Shown: piece by piece, positions 25,401 to 37,400 of the stretch
How the letters are laid out: each line of letters starts with the position of its first letter
How positions within the stretch are numbered: position 1 is the first letter of the stretch
NCBI GenBank assembly: GCA_028753945.1
Contig: JAPNXP010000002.1
Coordinates: forward strand, 13,950,001 to 14,014,000
DNA: 64,000 nucleotides
Source of the DNA: Hexactinellida sp. DTS-2022
Lineage: Eukaryota > Porifera > Hexactinellida
Direction: 5' to 3'
The notes under the pieces: generated by a model
What the model saw: the letters and a program-made list of their open reading frames with translations, nothing else
Told to the model about the DNA's origin: nothing
Databases searched by the model: none
Program-made: the position numbers and the translations under genes

Positions 25401-28400
25401 GCACTATTTATATACGTGCTACATAAGATATTATGCCAGTTATTTATCTATTTGGAATCGTGTAAGGAAGGTTTGTCTAGTTAATATTTATCGGACGAAT
25501 TCTGAATTTATTAAATAGCTCCGTTGTACATATTATGGCACTACCTTTATTGCCACAAAATGAAATTTCACTATATTTATCCTTCTTAGAGATCAAATAA
25601 TACCTGATTTAAGTCAATCACAAGAGAGTAATTTAAGACAATTTAAGAAGTACATTAAGAAACAACGGGTGTTAAGAGAGAATAACTCCTCTGTTTTTGA
25701 ATTTCCTAATGAAAAACTAATAACATACATAAAATGTCTGAAAATACAAGATGCCCAACTTGCAAGAGCGAAAGTACCCTGTCAATTCGACTTTTCCAAT
25801 AATATTATTTGCGTCTAATAAATATAGGTTCATTTTAATTTGAGCTTCATTGTCTTAATTTACTTGACTTTTGTTTTCTCATTCATTAAATAATTATGTT
25901 TGTTAATTCATAAAATACAACATTGTTAAACACTTTGATCAAAATCCTACATCAATATAAACGTTGATCAAAATCCTACATAGGATATAGTTGATCAAAA
26001 TTCCACATACTCGTTGATCAAAATATACAGTCCCGTTTATTTATCATGAATGATATTTTGAGGAGGATAATATGGCCGCGAAGCTTCCGTTAATTGTGTT
26101 GCATAGAGTATAACAAGAACGAACAAAGGGCGCGAAATGGCCGAGACCCATTTGTTCTTACTACTATGTGCACCAATTTAATGTATTATTTATGCTCACC
26201 AAATATACTGTGTCTTTATATAACGATCTCTATTTGTTGTCTTTTTAATAATCTATCGAAAAGCTTTTTAGTTTGTTGAACTAATACTTTAATTGATTTG
26301 CATTGTGAAATGTAGTTTAATTTTGCTTTCTTTAGAACTTTATTGAAGGAAATTTTTCGAAGAGACTCTTGAATAATATTGTTATTCTTGATAACGATAT
26401 CGGGCTGAATATCTCATATGCACAGGTATACAGTTCAGTATCTTGTTTTTATTTATTTAGACACATTAGATTGTATGATTTATATTTACAATTGTTTTTT
26501 TTCATATCTACTACACTAACAGGCCAAACATTTGTAATGTTAATGCAGACTCAATATTCTTCTAGCAGCGCATTAACTGCTGTTTAATTCATTGATTTGC
26601 TCCGTTACTAGTAATGGAGTAACGGTAACGGTAGCGGAAAAAATAACGGTAACGGGTGTCGACAAGTAACGGTGACGAAAAAAGTAACGGTAACGGGCGT
26701 CGCGGAGTAACGGTAACGGACATCCGTCACTTTTAACTAGTTACCGTTGTCTTTAATCAGTTACTCTTACCATTACATTACCGTAACCATGGCCTACTAT
26801 ATAATACGGCTAGATAAGTCAAGTATTTGCCATTTTATTTCCAGGCCAGTGTTTACTTTCTAATTGCTCGTAAAATAAATTACTTATCGTCATGGAATAA
26901 ACTAAACTTAGGTTTTCAAATACGCTGGAAACATCTAAAATACTTTTGAGAATGATTTCTCATCGGATTTAACCACAATGACGTAATCAAATATACATAC
27001 CCATATATGGTAATGATATTAAATAAATGTTAATTTTTTAGATAATTTGAGAATCTAACTTCGCCGTTTTTATCCTAATGCATTTTTCTTGTAAAAAAAC
27101 TAACTACAGTAACAAATTATGTCATTCCTTTCACTCAAATTCTTTTCAACGTCAATGTAAGTAAATAATTATGCTATTGTTATCAAACCATATGTTTTGT
27201 ATTTTTTTGAAATGTATAATTAGATTTTAATCTAAGTCTTAAAAGTGCTGTTTGACGACGTACATGTTGCCCAGTCAGTTTAATGACCGTTCTTGTGACT
27301 TATTTAGCTAATGTTCACTGAATCTCTACTTCAATCTCCACTTCATAATTAGTATTAATTACCATATATGGGTATGTATATTTGAATACGTCATTGTGGT
27401 TAAATCCGATGAGAAATCATTCTCAAAAGTATTTTAGATGTTTCCAGCGTATTTGAAAACCTAAGTTTAGTTTATTCCATGACGATAGGTACTTTATTTT
27501 ACGAGCAATTAGAAAGTAAACACTGGCCTGGAAATATAATGGCAAATACTTGACTTATCTAGCCGTATAATATAGTAGGCCATGCCGTAACACAGTAACC
27601 GTTACTACTTTAAACTTATTACATTGCCATTACACGTTATTTTAATTCAGTTACCGTTACATTAAGGTAACTGTACTGAATAAAGTTAAGCGGATAAACT
27701 TAACAAAAGTAACGGAGTAACGGTAACAGAAGAAATAAAATAACGGTAACGGAGTAACGGTAACGGGAGATGTAAAGTAACGGTAACGGAGTGACGGAAG
27801 ATTTAAGAACGGAGCACATGACTGGTTTAATTAAAGTACTCCATATTTTACAGAATTAATTAACATATATTGCTCTATTCTAGACTTCATAACATATTGT
27901 TTCTAAGTCATTCTCATCCAATATCAATGAAGTGGCAATAGTCTACCCACGTCCACCACGTGCCACTTGTAGTACAAGTGACACAACTGGGAGATTGTGG
28001 CTGTATCTCAGTAGGAATTAATTATGATGATTAGAAATTAAGCACCTAGAGTAATTCGGTGTATTGTATTCAAATCTGAAATCATAATTTAAGTATTCTA
28101 ACTGCCTATTATTTGGTCAGAAAATATATATTTTATAACTCATCATATAGTTAATGAGTTTAACACCTCCATAGATATTAGAATTCAAAATATTTGCTAT
28201 TTTATTTACTTTACATATCTATCGTTTTATGTAAATACCATTGTTGATGCATCTACCAATGCTATTATGCTGCTAGAAGCTTGAATGTATAAATACAAAT
28301 TATTGCTGTTCAAATACTTTTGGCCGGATAGTGAAAATCGGTAGATGACGTAAAGTTTATTCGATATGGAATTTTACCTAAAATGTTATTTAAACGAAAT

Positions 28401-31400
28401 CCATATAGGCCTGAATTTGGCCTAAAGTCAATTGAAGTTTAAATTTGATCTAAATTCTACTTTTCAGAAATCCAAGTAAATTGGAATTTGGCCTATAGTT
28501 TTGAAGTAGAGTTTATCTAAGTATTTTAATTTTTATCAATTTGCACTGATGCGGGCAGTTGACACTTACCAAAGCTTGTAAGCGCCCCAAATCATTTGCA
28601 CCAAATTCCTACTTAGATTTTTTCTACTAGCTAGTATTTAATATTTAGCTAATATCAATAGATTGCTATTAGCCCAATTTCCAATTCCTAACAAGTAAGT
28701 ACTGTATTGATAACTTTTTCAATTCATAAGAAATATTTTTATTGATTAAAAATATATATACTAAAATTTTATTGTTTGGACTATATTTCTCCGTCTTACA
28801 ATTTTTTAATTCTATCAATGGCATATTTTGATTTCTTGTGGTGTACTGTATCGTATATTACTTAAAATTATGGTGACATTCCTTCGTATCTTATATATAA
28901 TTGTTTCCAAATACCATAGCTTCTAAAATTGTATTATTTGTACTTATAAAGCCACCCCTAAACTACTCAAATAAGCAGCAAAAGTACTAAAGCATATCAG
29001 AAGGATGTCTTTGGACAATTTTAAATATAACGGGTCAAATCCAGGGTTGCCGTGGGAGTGAAATTTCCATTCCCATCTCATTCCCACAGGATTTCTGTGG
29101 GAATTCCCATGGGGATCCCCTTATAAACCAGCAAATAAATCCTTTGGGAATAAGATTGGATTCTTGGGAATAGGAATAGAAATTCCGCACCAAATTATAA
29201 GTTAATTGTCACATTTTGATATTTTTGGCTATATGGATCCCCATATGAATTCCCACGGGGAAAATCTTATTCCCAATCCCATTCCCATACGCCCTGTTAG
29301 CAGTGACGGATTCTTTAAAAAATTCTTGGGGGGGGGCAAAATTGAACGAATCTGAGCTACTTTTTGATTCCATTATAGAATACTACACAGTACACATACT
29401 AAATTACAATTTGTCCATGCTAGCTAATACGTGTTCATTCTATTAGATTTCCAATAAATTATATTATCTTTCTTGTTTACTAATTAATTTCAGTTATTCT
29501 AATGTTGAAAAACTGGGGGGGCAATTGCCCCCCCATGCTTCCCCAGGAATCCGCCGTTGCCTGTTAGTCGCAAATTTTCCCAACCGAGATGGTTGTTATG
29601 ATTTAAATCCGTAATGAATTAATCATTAAATATTTGGTATGTAATACAAAATGCTGCATATTGTACATGAGAAACTGTTAATATAGTAAACATGATGCAG
29701 GGATTCCTCTATTGCCCAGTGACTCCCTGAACCAAGAATATTTTGTGAATGCATAAATGATTCCGCTTTCATAAAGTAATAGTTCAACTAACCCAGATGT
29801 AAATATTTTTAGTATTTCTGATCCATGAATTGTATTTTGACAATTGATTTGACTTGATTTGTTGAATGTGAAAATCGATTTGATTTCATTTGAAAATCCT
29901 TAGACAAATGGAGTTAATCCCTGATTCCCTGGGAGAAGGAAATATGCTTGGACTGTCCAGGAAATCCCTGGACGGTTGGCAGGTTTGCATTGTGTACATG
30001 GGAATTTCAACGGACCTGGTGATGCCTTATTCGTTGAAGAACTTTAAGTTAGCAAAGATTTATCATCGTGGATCCTAAATTGTATAAATATATCCCTCAA
30101 AAAATACCTTACTAGCTCAGCATGTTGAGCAAAGGAGTTTATCACATTTCATGTGACCTGAATTATCTACGATAACCAGCTTTTCAATAAAGAAAAAATA
30201 ATGTATGGGTCATAAAAGATAGGTGCTTCATCCATCCATAACAGTGTTTCTTACAGAGGTTTCCCCCCAGAAATTTGGAAATTACGTATAATGTCATAAT
30301 AATCTCTTTTAGCTATTAAAAGCTATTAAATCTAGTTTTTATTCTAGTTTATTGTATGAATTAGTCAGTTGAGGTTTATTACGTACTAGCGCGCTACTCT
30401 GGCTCGGTCGCTTCGCGACGTGTGCTCTCCACACAACAACCGCTTTGCAGTTGTTGTGTGTTGCATTCAGCACTACGTGCCTCGCAAAGGAGAACACTAC
30501 AATTTTTTCAGGATAAAAGTATTTTGTATTATCATGATGACGTCCTATTTTTGACAATTTTATGCCTATTTACGCATTATAATGAATGTTAGAAGTATAA
30601 ACCACACACCTACCGCAAAGCGGTTGGTGTGTGATTGCGTTCTGCCGCGAAGCGACTTAGCAAGCGAAGCGCGCTAGTTAGTCTATAAAGGCGAAAAAAA
30701 AGAATTTAATTTCTGGATCATTGAGATTATCCACCTATCAATAAAACTCTTGTTGTATTTGGTAAACAATTTGAAAAATGTGAAAGTTGGCAGTGCAAGT
30801 GATAACTTATAAATACCTATTTTTTTTCTTCACTAAATCAAACTATTGCAACATTTTGAAATTTCAATAATATAATACAATTATTTAGGTTTCATATACT
30901 ATTAGCTTGCACATTTATTTTTATTGATATTGTGCTCGGGCAGAATACAATAAGCAAACATATACATGTTTTAGATTTCGATGTCCATTCGATGAAGTGC
31001 TCTAAACCATAGATTACGTTGTTCTGTCGGGTCGGTAGAGTATTTTATAACTGGTGTTTATGGTTCATCTCGGTAATTACCGCGATATTCAGGTGAGGAG
31101 CAATTGGTAGGTATCAAATTGTTAAGACTGGGTTATTATGCTGGGAAACAATGTGAAAATGTATTATAGACAAACTAAACTAGGTTTTTATTACAAAACT
31201 AATAAGTATTAAAATTGCAGAGAGAAGAACTTATTTCATTAAAAAACGATGAGAAATATTATTATGGAAATTATTGTTTTAATCTATATTATATAAATAT
31301 TAACTATGTATAATAAAATGGTTGCCTATTGATGTCGACAAAACAATTTCTAGAGCCATGACCAGTATATAAGTATACGTATACGTATAAGTAAATGACT

Positions 31401-34400
31401 CAATACGCTTCTAATATATCCAGTGTATCGTTCCAGTTTTTTATTCTGACACAGTACACCATGGGTTATCAAAATATCAAAAATGTATCACACTGTACAC
31501 ACAGAACACGTCATCCATTCTATAAAGGTGTTAAACCATTTCAGAAAGGTGTTTCGCGAGGAAACGACCCTAATTGCGATGGAAGTATCTTTCTATCACA
31601 CTTTATTACTGTGCCGACTATACTCAGGGGCGTAACTACTATAGGACAAGGGTGGACAAAGTCTAGGGGCCTCAAGCCCCTAGGCCGGCCTAGGGGCCTC
31701 CGAGAGTCCCAGAGAAGTTCCGGAGAAGGCCTCAAAATTTTATTTGTCCAGGGGCCACCAAGCGCCTAGTTACGCCACTGACTATACTATAGTATAGTGG
31801 CCCAGTATTGGAATCACTGCCTTTATTTTTATTTTTATTTTTATTTCTCCGTAGCAGGTGCCCTGGCCACACCTGTATACTACATTGAGCGCTGAAACTT
31901 GGCATGTAGTTGCGGAGGGACCGTCTAATTTGCACCTGGGGTTACGAATTTTTATTAAGAAATTTTTGACACATCTTTAACACCTTTCAAAATTTGTCTG
32001 GTCCATAACTCAAAATATGTTTTAATAAACCCCAAAATTTTATTTCATATCTAGATTCATCTTAAAGTTCTGCGTCTGATGGGAGAAGAAAATTTGTTAA
32101 AATTGTTTTAATTTCTGCCATAAATGGGAGTTGAAATTCCTTTGTTTACTCATCACTTCAATTTCAATAAAACTGTGAAATCTAATTCCATTGTTTCAAC
32201 TTGTAATAATTATATTGATTTAACTTGTTAAATCTTTCACTATTGTTTCAACTTGCGATAATTAAATTGATTCAACTTATAAATCCAGCAGGCTTCTATT
32301 TAATTGTAGTATTACTATACAATGGATTAAATAAAATATATTAATATAAGGAATTTGTTGACTCAACTCAACCAACCGTGGATAACATTGCTAAAATAAA
32401 TAACTAATAATATAATTTATTATCAATACATAATGAATGAATGGCATTTAACTCAACATGGTATATGATAGAACAAACTTCAAATTAATCTACCGTTCCT
32501 TGTGACTCGGACCAATTAACAAATGGTTCTTGACACCTTGAGGCGATGATGACTTGGCGAAAAAAATCCAAAATTGCAGCCTGTGCCGACAGCATGTTCT
32601 TTTGGAGGCACTATCAATAAACCACCACCAAATATAGTGCCACCAAAGGAACATGCGTCGGCACAGGCTGCAATTTTGGATTTTTTTTATAGTCATTCTA
32701 GTTTGATCTTTAATATAATAGCTGATGAGTCATAATTTTCCAATACATGTTGAGTGATTCTATACTCCAACCAATACTTTCGATATATCGAATTCACAAA
32801 GTTGTAAACACCATTTTTTGACTATGTCATGTCATCATCACCTTAAGGTGTCTCGATCCATTTGAAGAGGTGTTAACTGGCATCATTTGAACTATTGGAT
32901 GTTTGTATCACTTTTGAGATTACTAATTTAGCTAATAACTATACATAATTATTAAAATTATTAATACTTTAACACAATTTCAATGTCAACTAGCATTTAT
33001 TGAGTTTACTTATTTGGAATAATTATGAATTTATAATGAATTTGGCTACCATATATCAATTCTCCACACTCGATAACCCATATACACAAATTGAAAGCGT
33101 ATCTATATATTAAATACAAATTGAATTATAATTATAATTAATTAGTCAGTATATTAAAAGTGCAACAGTATTCTTGCAGAAGTCACCTAATCTGTCGTTG
33201 TTATGTAATGTTGAATCTTAGTTTTCAATTATAAATAGAAGCCTACTGGATCTCACAAGTTGAATTATTCTAATTATCACAAGTTGAAACAATAGAATTA
33301 GATTTACACTTTCAAGTCAACTGAAGTATTACTAAACAAAGGAAAATTAACAGCACAATGTTAGCACAAACTAATCCCAATTTATGCACTGTGAAAGGGG
33401 GTAGAATTATATTTTCGAATTCCCGCTCTATTTATTGTTCCTTTTCTAACATTAAACAGGTGTAAAAATGTGTTCCAAAAAATATAATCAAAAATCGTGA
33501 CCCCAGGTGCACATCTGTAATCCATGAGACACCTGTCCCAAAATTTTAAGTTCTTAGTTAATAAAACTCTGTTCTGTTGAGAGGATCAGAGGCTTTGCCG
33601 GGGTGGGGACTGTGCCCCACCAGAAATTGAGTGTGCCCCACCTCATTAACGTTAGTGTGCCCCAGTTTAATAGCCTGTGCCCCACCTGTGACGCAATTGT
33701 GCCCCACCAGTAGTGGCTGGCTGGCGCCGCCACTGGAGAGGATACGAACTAATAATCGGTAACCAAATCAGTAAGATTAGAACTGGGCCACTATACTATT
33801 GTATAGTCGGCACAGTAATAATATACCAAGGCAGTCATTTCAATACTGGGCCACTATACTATAATATGTCGCACAGTAATAACTAACCAAGGCAGTTATT
33901 TCAATACTGGTCCTCAATACTATGGTATAGTCGGCACTGTAAAAATACATTCCTCATCATATGTTTTCTCCAATTTAACAATGGACGGATGAAATCAATT
34001 TTACAAAATTGAAATATTTACCCATTAAATGTTTGTAGATTTCAGTGAAATTTTAGATTGAGTCTAAATGATTTATGCTACATTAAACTTAGTGTGACAT
34101 GAGTAGTTTGCATATAACATCGAAATTGTTGCCACCTAATTTCTGTCAGACTTGTTGGTTTATTGGTTGTTTCTATTGCTATTCACATTAATGCTTTATT
34201 AGTGAATATTTTTATATCTCGCTGACACTGTTTAATGTACTTGAAATTATAATGAATATTTCTGGATTTGAATTTCTAAATATTTCCCTCCGCAACTAGG
34301 CTTGTATCAACAGTAAATACCTGGACTCTATCATTAACGTTAACACGAGTATCTCAGCTTATATTTCTAAACAATATTATCAAAGATGTTTGATTTTGCT

Positions 34401-37400
34401 CGGGCCTTCTACTCCAGATGACTTTCAACGTGTCCTCCTTACCATCAGGTATGTTTAGGTTGAATAATATTTAATAGAATACCTATTCCTTTCTATGCTG
34501 AAGGATGTTGCATAATCTTGCATTATTCTATAATACGAGCCCTTCAGTCTCTGTCATCTTCAACTACAGCAAGTAGAGCAGCAGGTGTTGAATGGACCCC
34601 CTTGTCCAGGTACCGCAGGCACGCAGGTCTTGGATGAGGGATAACCTCAACAACTGCTGCAGGCATGGTCTCAATATTATCAGTTAGCAAGTCCTTCATG
34701 AGATAATAAGTCATATGTATTCTAGTCGAGTAGTCGTGTCAAAAGAAAATAGATTCGTAAGTGCATTCTATTATACTTAAACATGATTTTTAATTTGTAT
34801 TTATGTGTACATGATACTATGTATAGCTCAGTCCCTCAGGGTTATACTATCAATAGGTAGAATTGACATGGGACATTTTCAGTACCATTCCCCGATCTTA
34901 GTGCCAATATGATCCGTTTTAATCGGAGGCAAAAACAGCATTAGTACTGCTTTTTGCGATTTTAATAGAGTCAATCAGTTACCTAAATTTGGACAATTAA
35001 TCATTTTTGCATTGCTGCAACGGAAAGTATTTCATTACTGTAGAGCAGTGGTTTTCAACCGGGGTTCCGCGACTCAACCTCAAGGGTTCCGCGACTCAAC
35101 CTCAAGGGTTCCACGGGATTATTGACAAATCGATGTAAATACATCAGAGACTCAGAATAGTCAATCGGAAATACAATCTTTAGCAGCTTATTGACTATCA
35201 GACCACGAATAAAAGTAATATGCAAAAGTTAACAATCACAGATCTCACATTGAAACTATACCTGACAATACTAGTTAATGAATAAATGTAATTAAATTTG
35301 TTATAGATATATTCGTAGAGGAATTAGAAGTGTAGGCTACCGCGTGCTGATACAAACAATTTAGGGGTTCCGTAGTACAAAAAAGGTTGAAAACCACTGC
35401 TGTAGAGTGTAGACAACAAACTCTAACTGTTGGCATACAACTATGATACATCGCTGATTCACTTTCCAATCAATTCAATCGACCGGTGATAGTATAATTA
35501 GTGGGTTCTCAAGCCACACCAGGGGGTTTATCTAGGTGCCTGGTCGGCACTTTTATGTGGCAGCTAGGCATCAATTGATTTTCCAAGATGCTTGCAGTGT
35601 GATACGATTTAGGTGCCCGGTTGGCACTTAATTTGATGCCGGGTATCTGGCCAGAAATTCCTGGATAAAGCCTGTTTGCGTACAGTACAATTTTACCTCC
35701 TTTAAATAACCTCGCATCATTGAATTACGCCGATCATGTATTTTGGCTATCAACTTTAGGGCACCTTAAAATTTATCTCTGTAATATAATACCGGCCAAG
35801 AGTCTCCTGAATAAACCCCTGAGTTGGCCATGGTTGAAATTAGCATTTGGTGATGGTAAGAACTTTTTCTAAACGGATTGGAAACTGTCTCCTTTTGAGC
35901 ACAATTAAAAAGTCTGAGTCAGTTGGAGTCATGGGAATACGGGGCATAAAACCTCGTTTACCCTTTTGAACACCTGTGGCAATTCCAGCTTCAATGATCC
36001 ACTTCAGGAATGCTTTTACAGTTAATGGAGTCTCGTTACACATTCTTTGAGTCGGATTAATATAATAATAGAAGCATAACAGTAGGGTAAAAATTACGAT
36101 TCCTTGACCAACCTCTGGCAAGTTAAGTTTTATACCTGATTCTGATACTTTAGGATATATCTCGCTATTTGAGCTCCCATGCCTCTCTGATAAGTTTGGG
36201 CAAACATTTTTATACCGACAAATGTATGGGCCTCCGGCGATCATTTTGAAAAATTGACTTTTTTCTCAACGGGTCTACTAACTTCATTAATACCTCTTTT
36301 TATACTTATTTGAGTGCGAGGAATCCATTTCCAAGCTTATTTCGGAGAATAGAAGTCTGCTTGGCAAATAAATTTACATGTATTGAATTAATAAACAAAA
36401 AATTTAACTATTCAAATTTGTAGCCTGATAATAATAGATAAAAATTATCAAGGTATCAACGTTGATTAGGCTATCAATCAGATTCATTTGAGTAGGTGCC
36501 CTACTCGGTATTTGGTGTATCAGATGCCTCAGATTCAACCTCGGTGCCAGAATCATCGCGTACCTGCCAATGTATGGGTACTGGAAGTCCAAGAGAAAGT
36601 GCAAGTTGAGTGTGACGCACTGGTCTGCCGTGGCCATGTACCATTTCCCACCCATGGCCGACAGGGGAGGGATGTCTTCTCAGCTCATTTGTCGCTGAAT
36701 GTATGCCAAGAAGTTGGCCCGCATGATGTGCTGGTTTAAACTGTCATCATCGGGAGGCAGGCGCATCATATATTTTTTCTTCATTCTCTTCCATTTAGCT
36801 GTACGGGCAATATCCAGAGAAGAACTCTGTATATCACCATAAACGTAGCGGACAACGTAGTACTTGAGTTCTTTCAACATACCATTTTTCAATGGAAGGC
36901 TTTCCCCACACTTAAAGAGGATATTACGGGCCTCAAGGCTCTTCGCCATTTTTTCATCGAGGGATTTTTGCCATAACCATAAAAGCAACTATTGGCATCG
37001 CAGCCAGTGATAACATGGAAATGGGATAAAGCATTTGGCAATATCATTATCAACGCACATGCATCTGCATAAAAGCAGCTGCTTCTTTTCTTGATACAGA
37101 TAACACCAGGTATTTCATGTGAAATGGCAGCTGCCTGGATATACACATTTGTGTCCTGGATAACAATTGATTGTTTTCAGAACAAATGTATTCCCTTGGG
37201 AGCAATGGGAGGGCACCTAATGATGAAGCCAGAGTGGAATCTGAACCTATAAAAGACCACACACGTTTTAACCAATCTCTGTCAAAGGGAGATCGGCTAG
37301 AATTCCAATGTACGGGCGGAGTGAACTGCTTGAAATAAGACTCCAAAGAGAGTTTGAATAACTGATTCAACAGAACTGAGTGTGTATCGATTACCATAGG

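Larger units (their letters stand above)
18900..26034 (-). mobile_element. Old DIRS-like retroelement remnant with inverted terminal repeats
   Basis: A fossil of a tyrosine-recombinase retrotransposon. The ends are inverted repeats of about 115 bp, starting GGGACTGTATATTTT on the left and mirrored at the right, each holding about four GGATTTTGATCAAC units. I find no target duplication, as expected of DIRS elements. On the minus strand the parts come in order: a Gag-like region (about 24700-23600), reverse transcriptase and RNase H (about 23150-21620), then the start of a DIRS-type tyrosine recombinase (about 21570-21240). Three MITEs (19693-20489, 20569-21034 and 24965-25119) were inserted later. 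Without them about 5.7 kb remains, near the usual DIRS length. It is broken in several places and looks old. The link between the inverted ends and the coding core is inference. Confidence 0.6.
31595..33950. mobile_element. Long foldback region, arms ~1 kb, hairpin centre
   Basis: Several blocks recur in inverted order on either side of about 32.6 kb. They are: ATTACTGTGCCGACTATAC and GTATAGTCGGCACAGTAAT; CACCTGGGGTTACGA and TCGTGACCCCAGGTG; ATTGTTTCAACTTG and CAAGTTGAAACAAT; GACACCTTGAGGCGATGATG and CATCATCACCTTAAGGTGTC. The centre is a near-perfect hairpin (32568-32690) around AAAATTGCAGCCTGTGCCGA. It encodes no protein and contains two hAT-like MITEs. Confidence 0.65.

Noticed and set aside
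29890-30078. 62-codon + strand frame (MKILRQMELIPDSLGEGN) as a small gene
   Set aside because: No homology, no splice context and no conserved motif; a frame of this length is expected by chance.
30385-30677. Classic Helitron with CTAG 3' end
   Set aside because: Both ends are the same palindrome, no 5' TC or A/T insertion site can be fixed and no protein is present.
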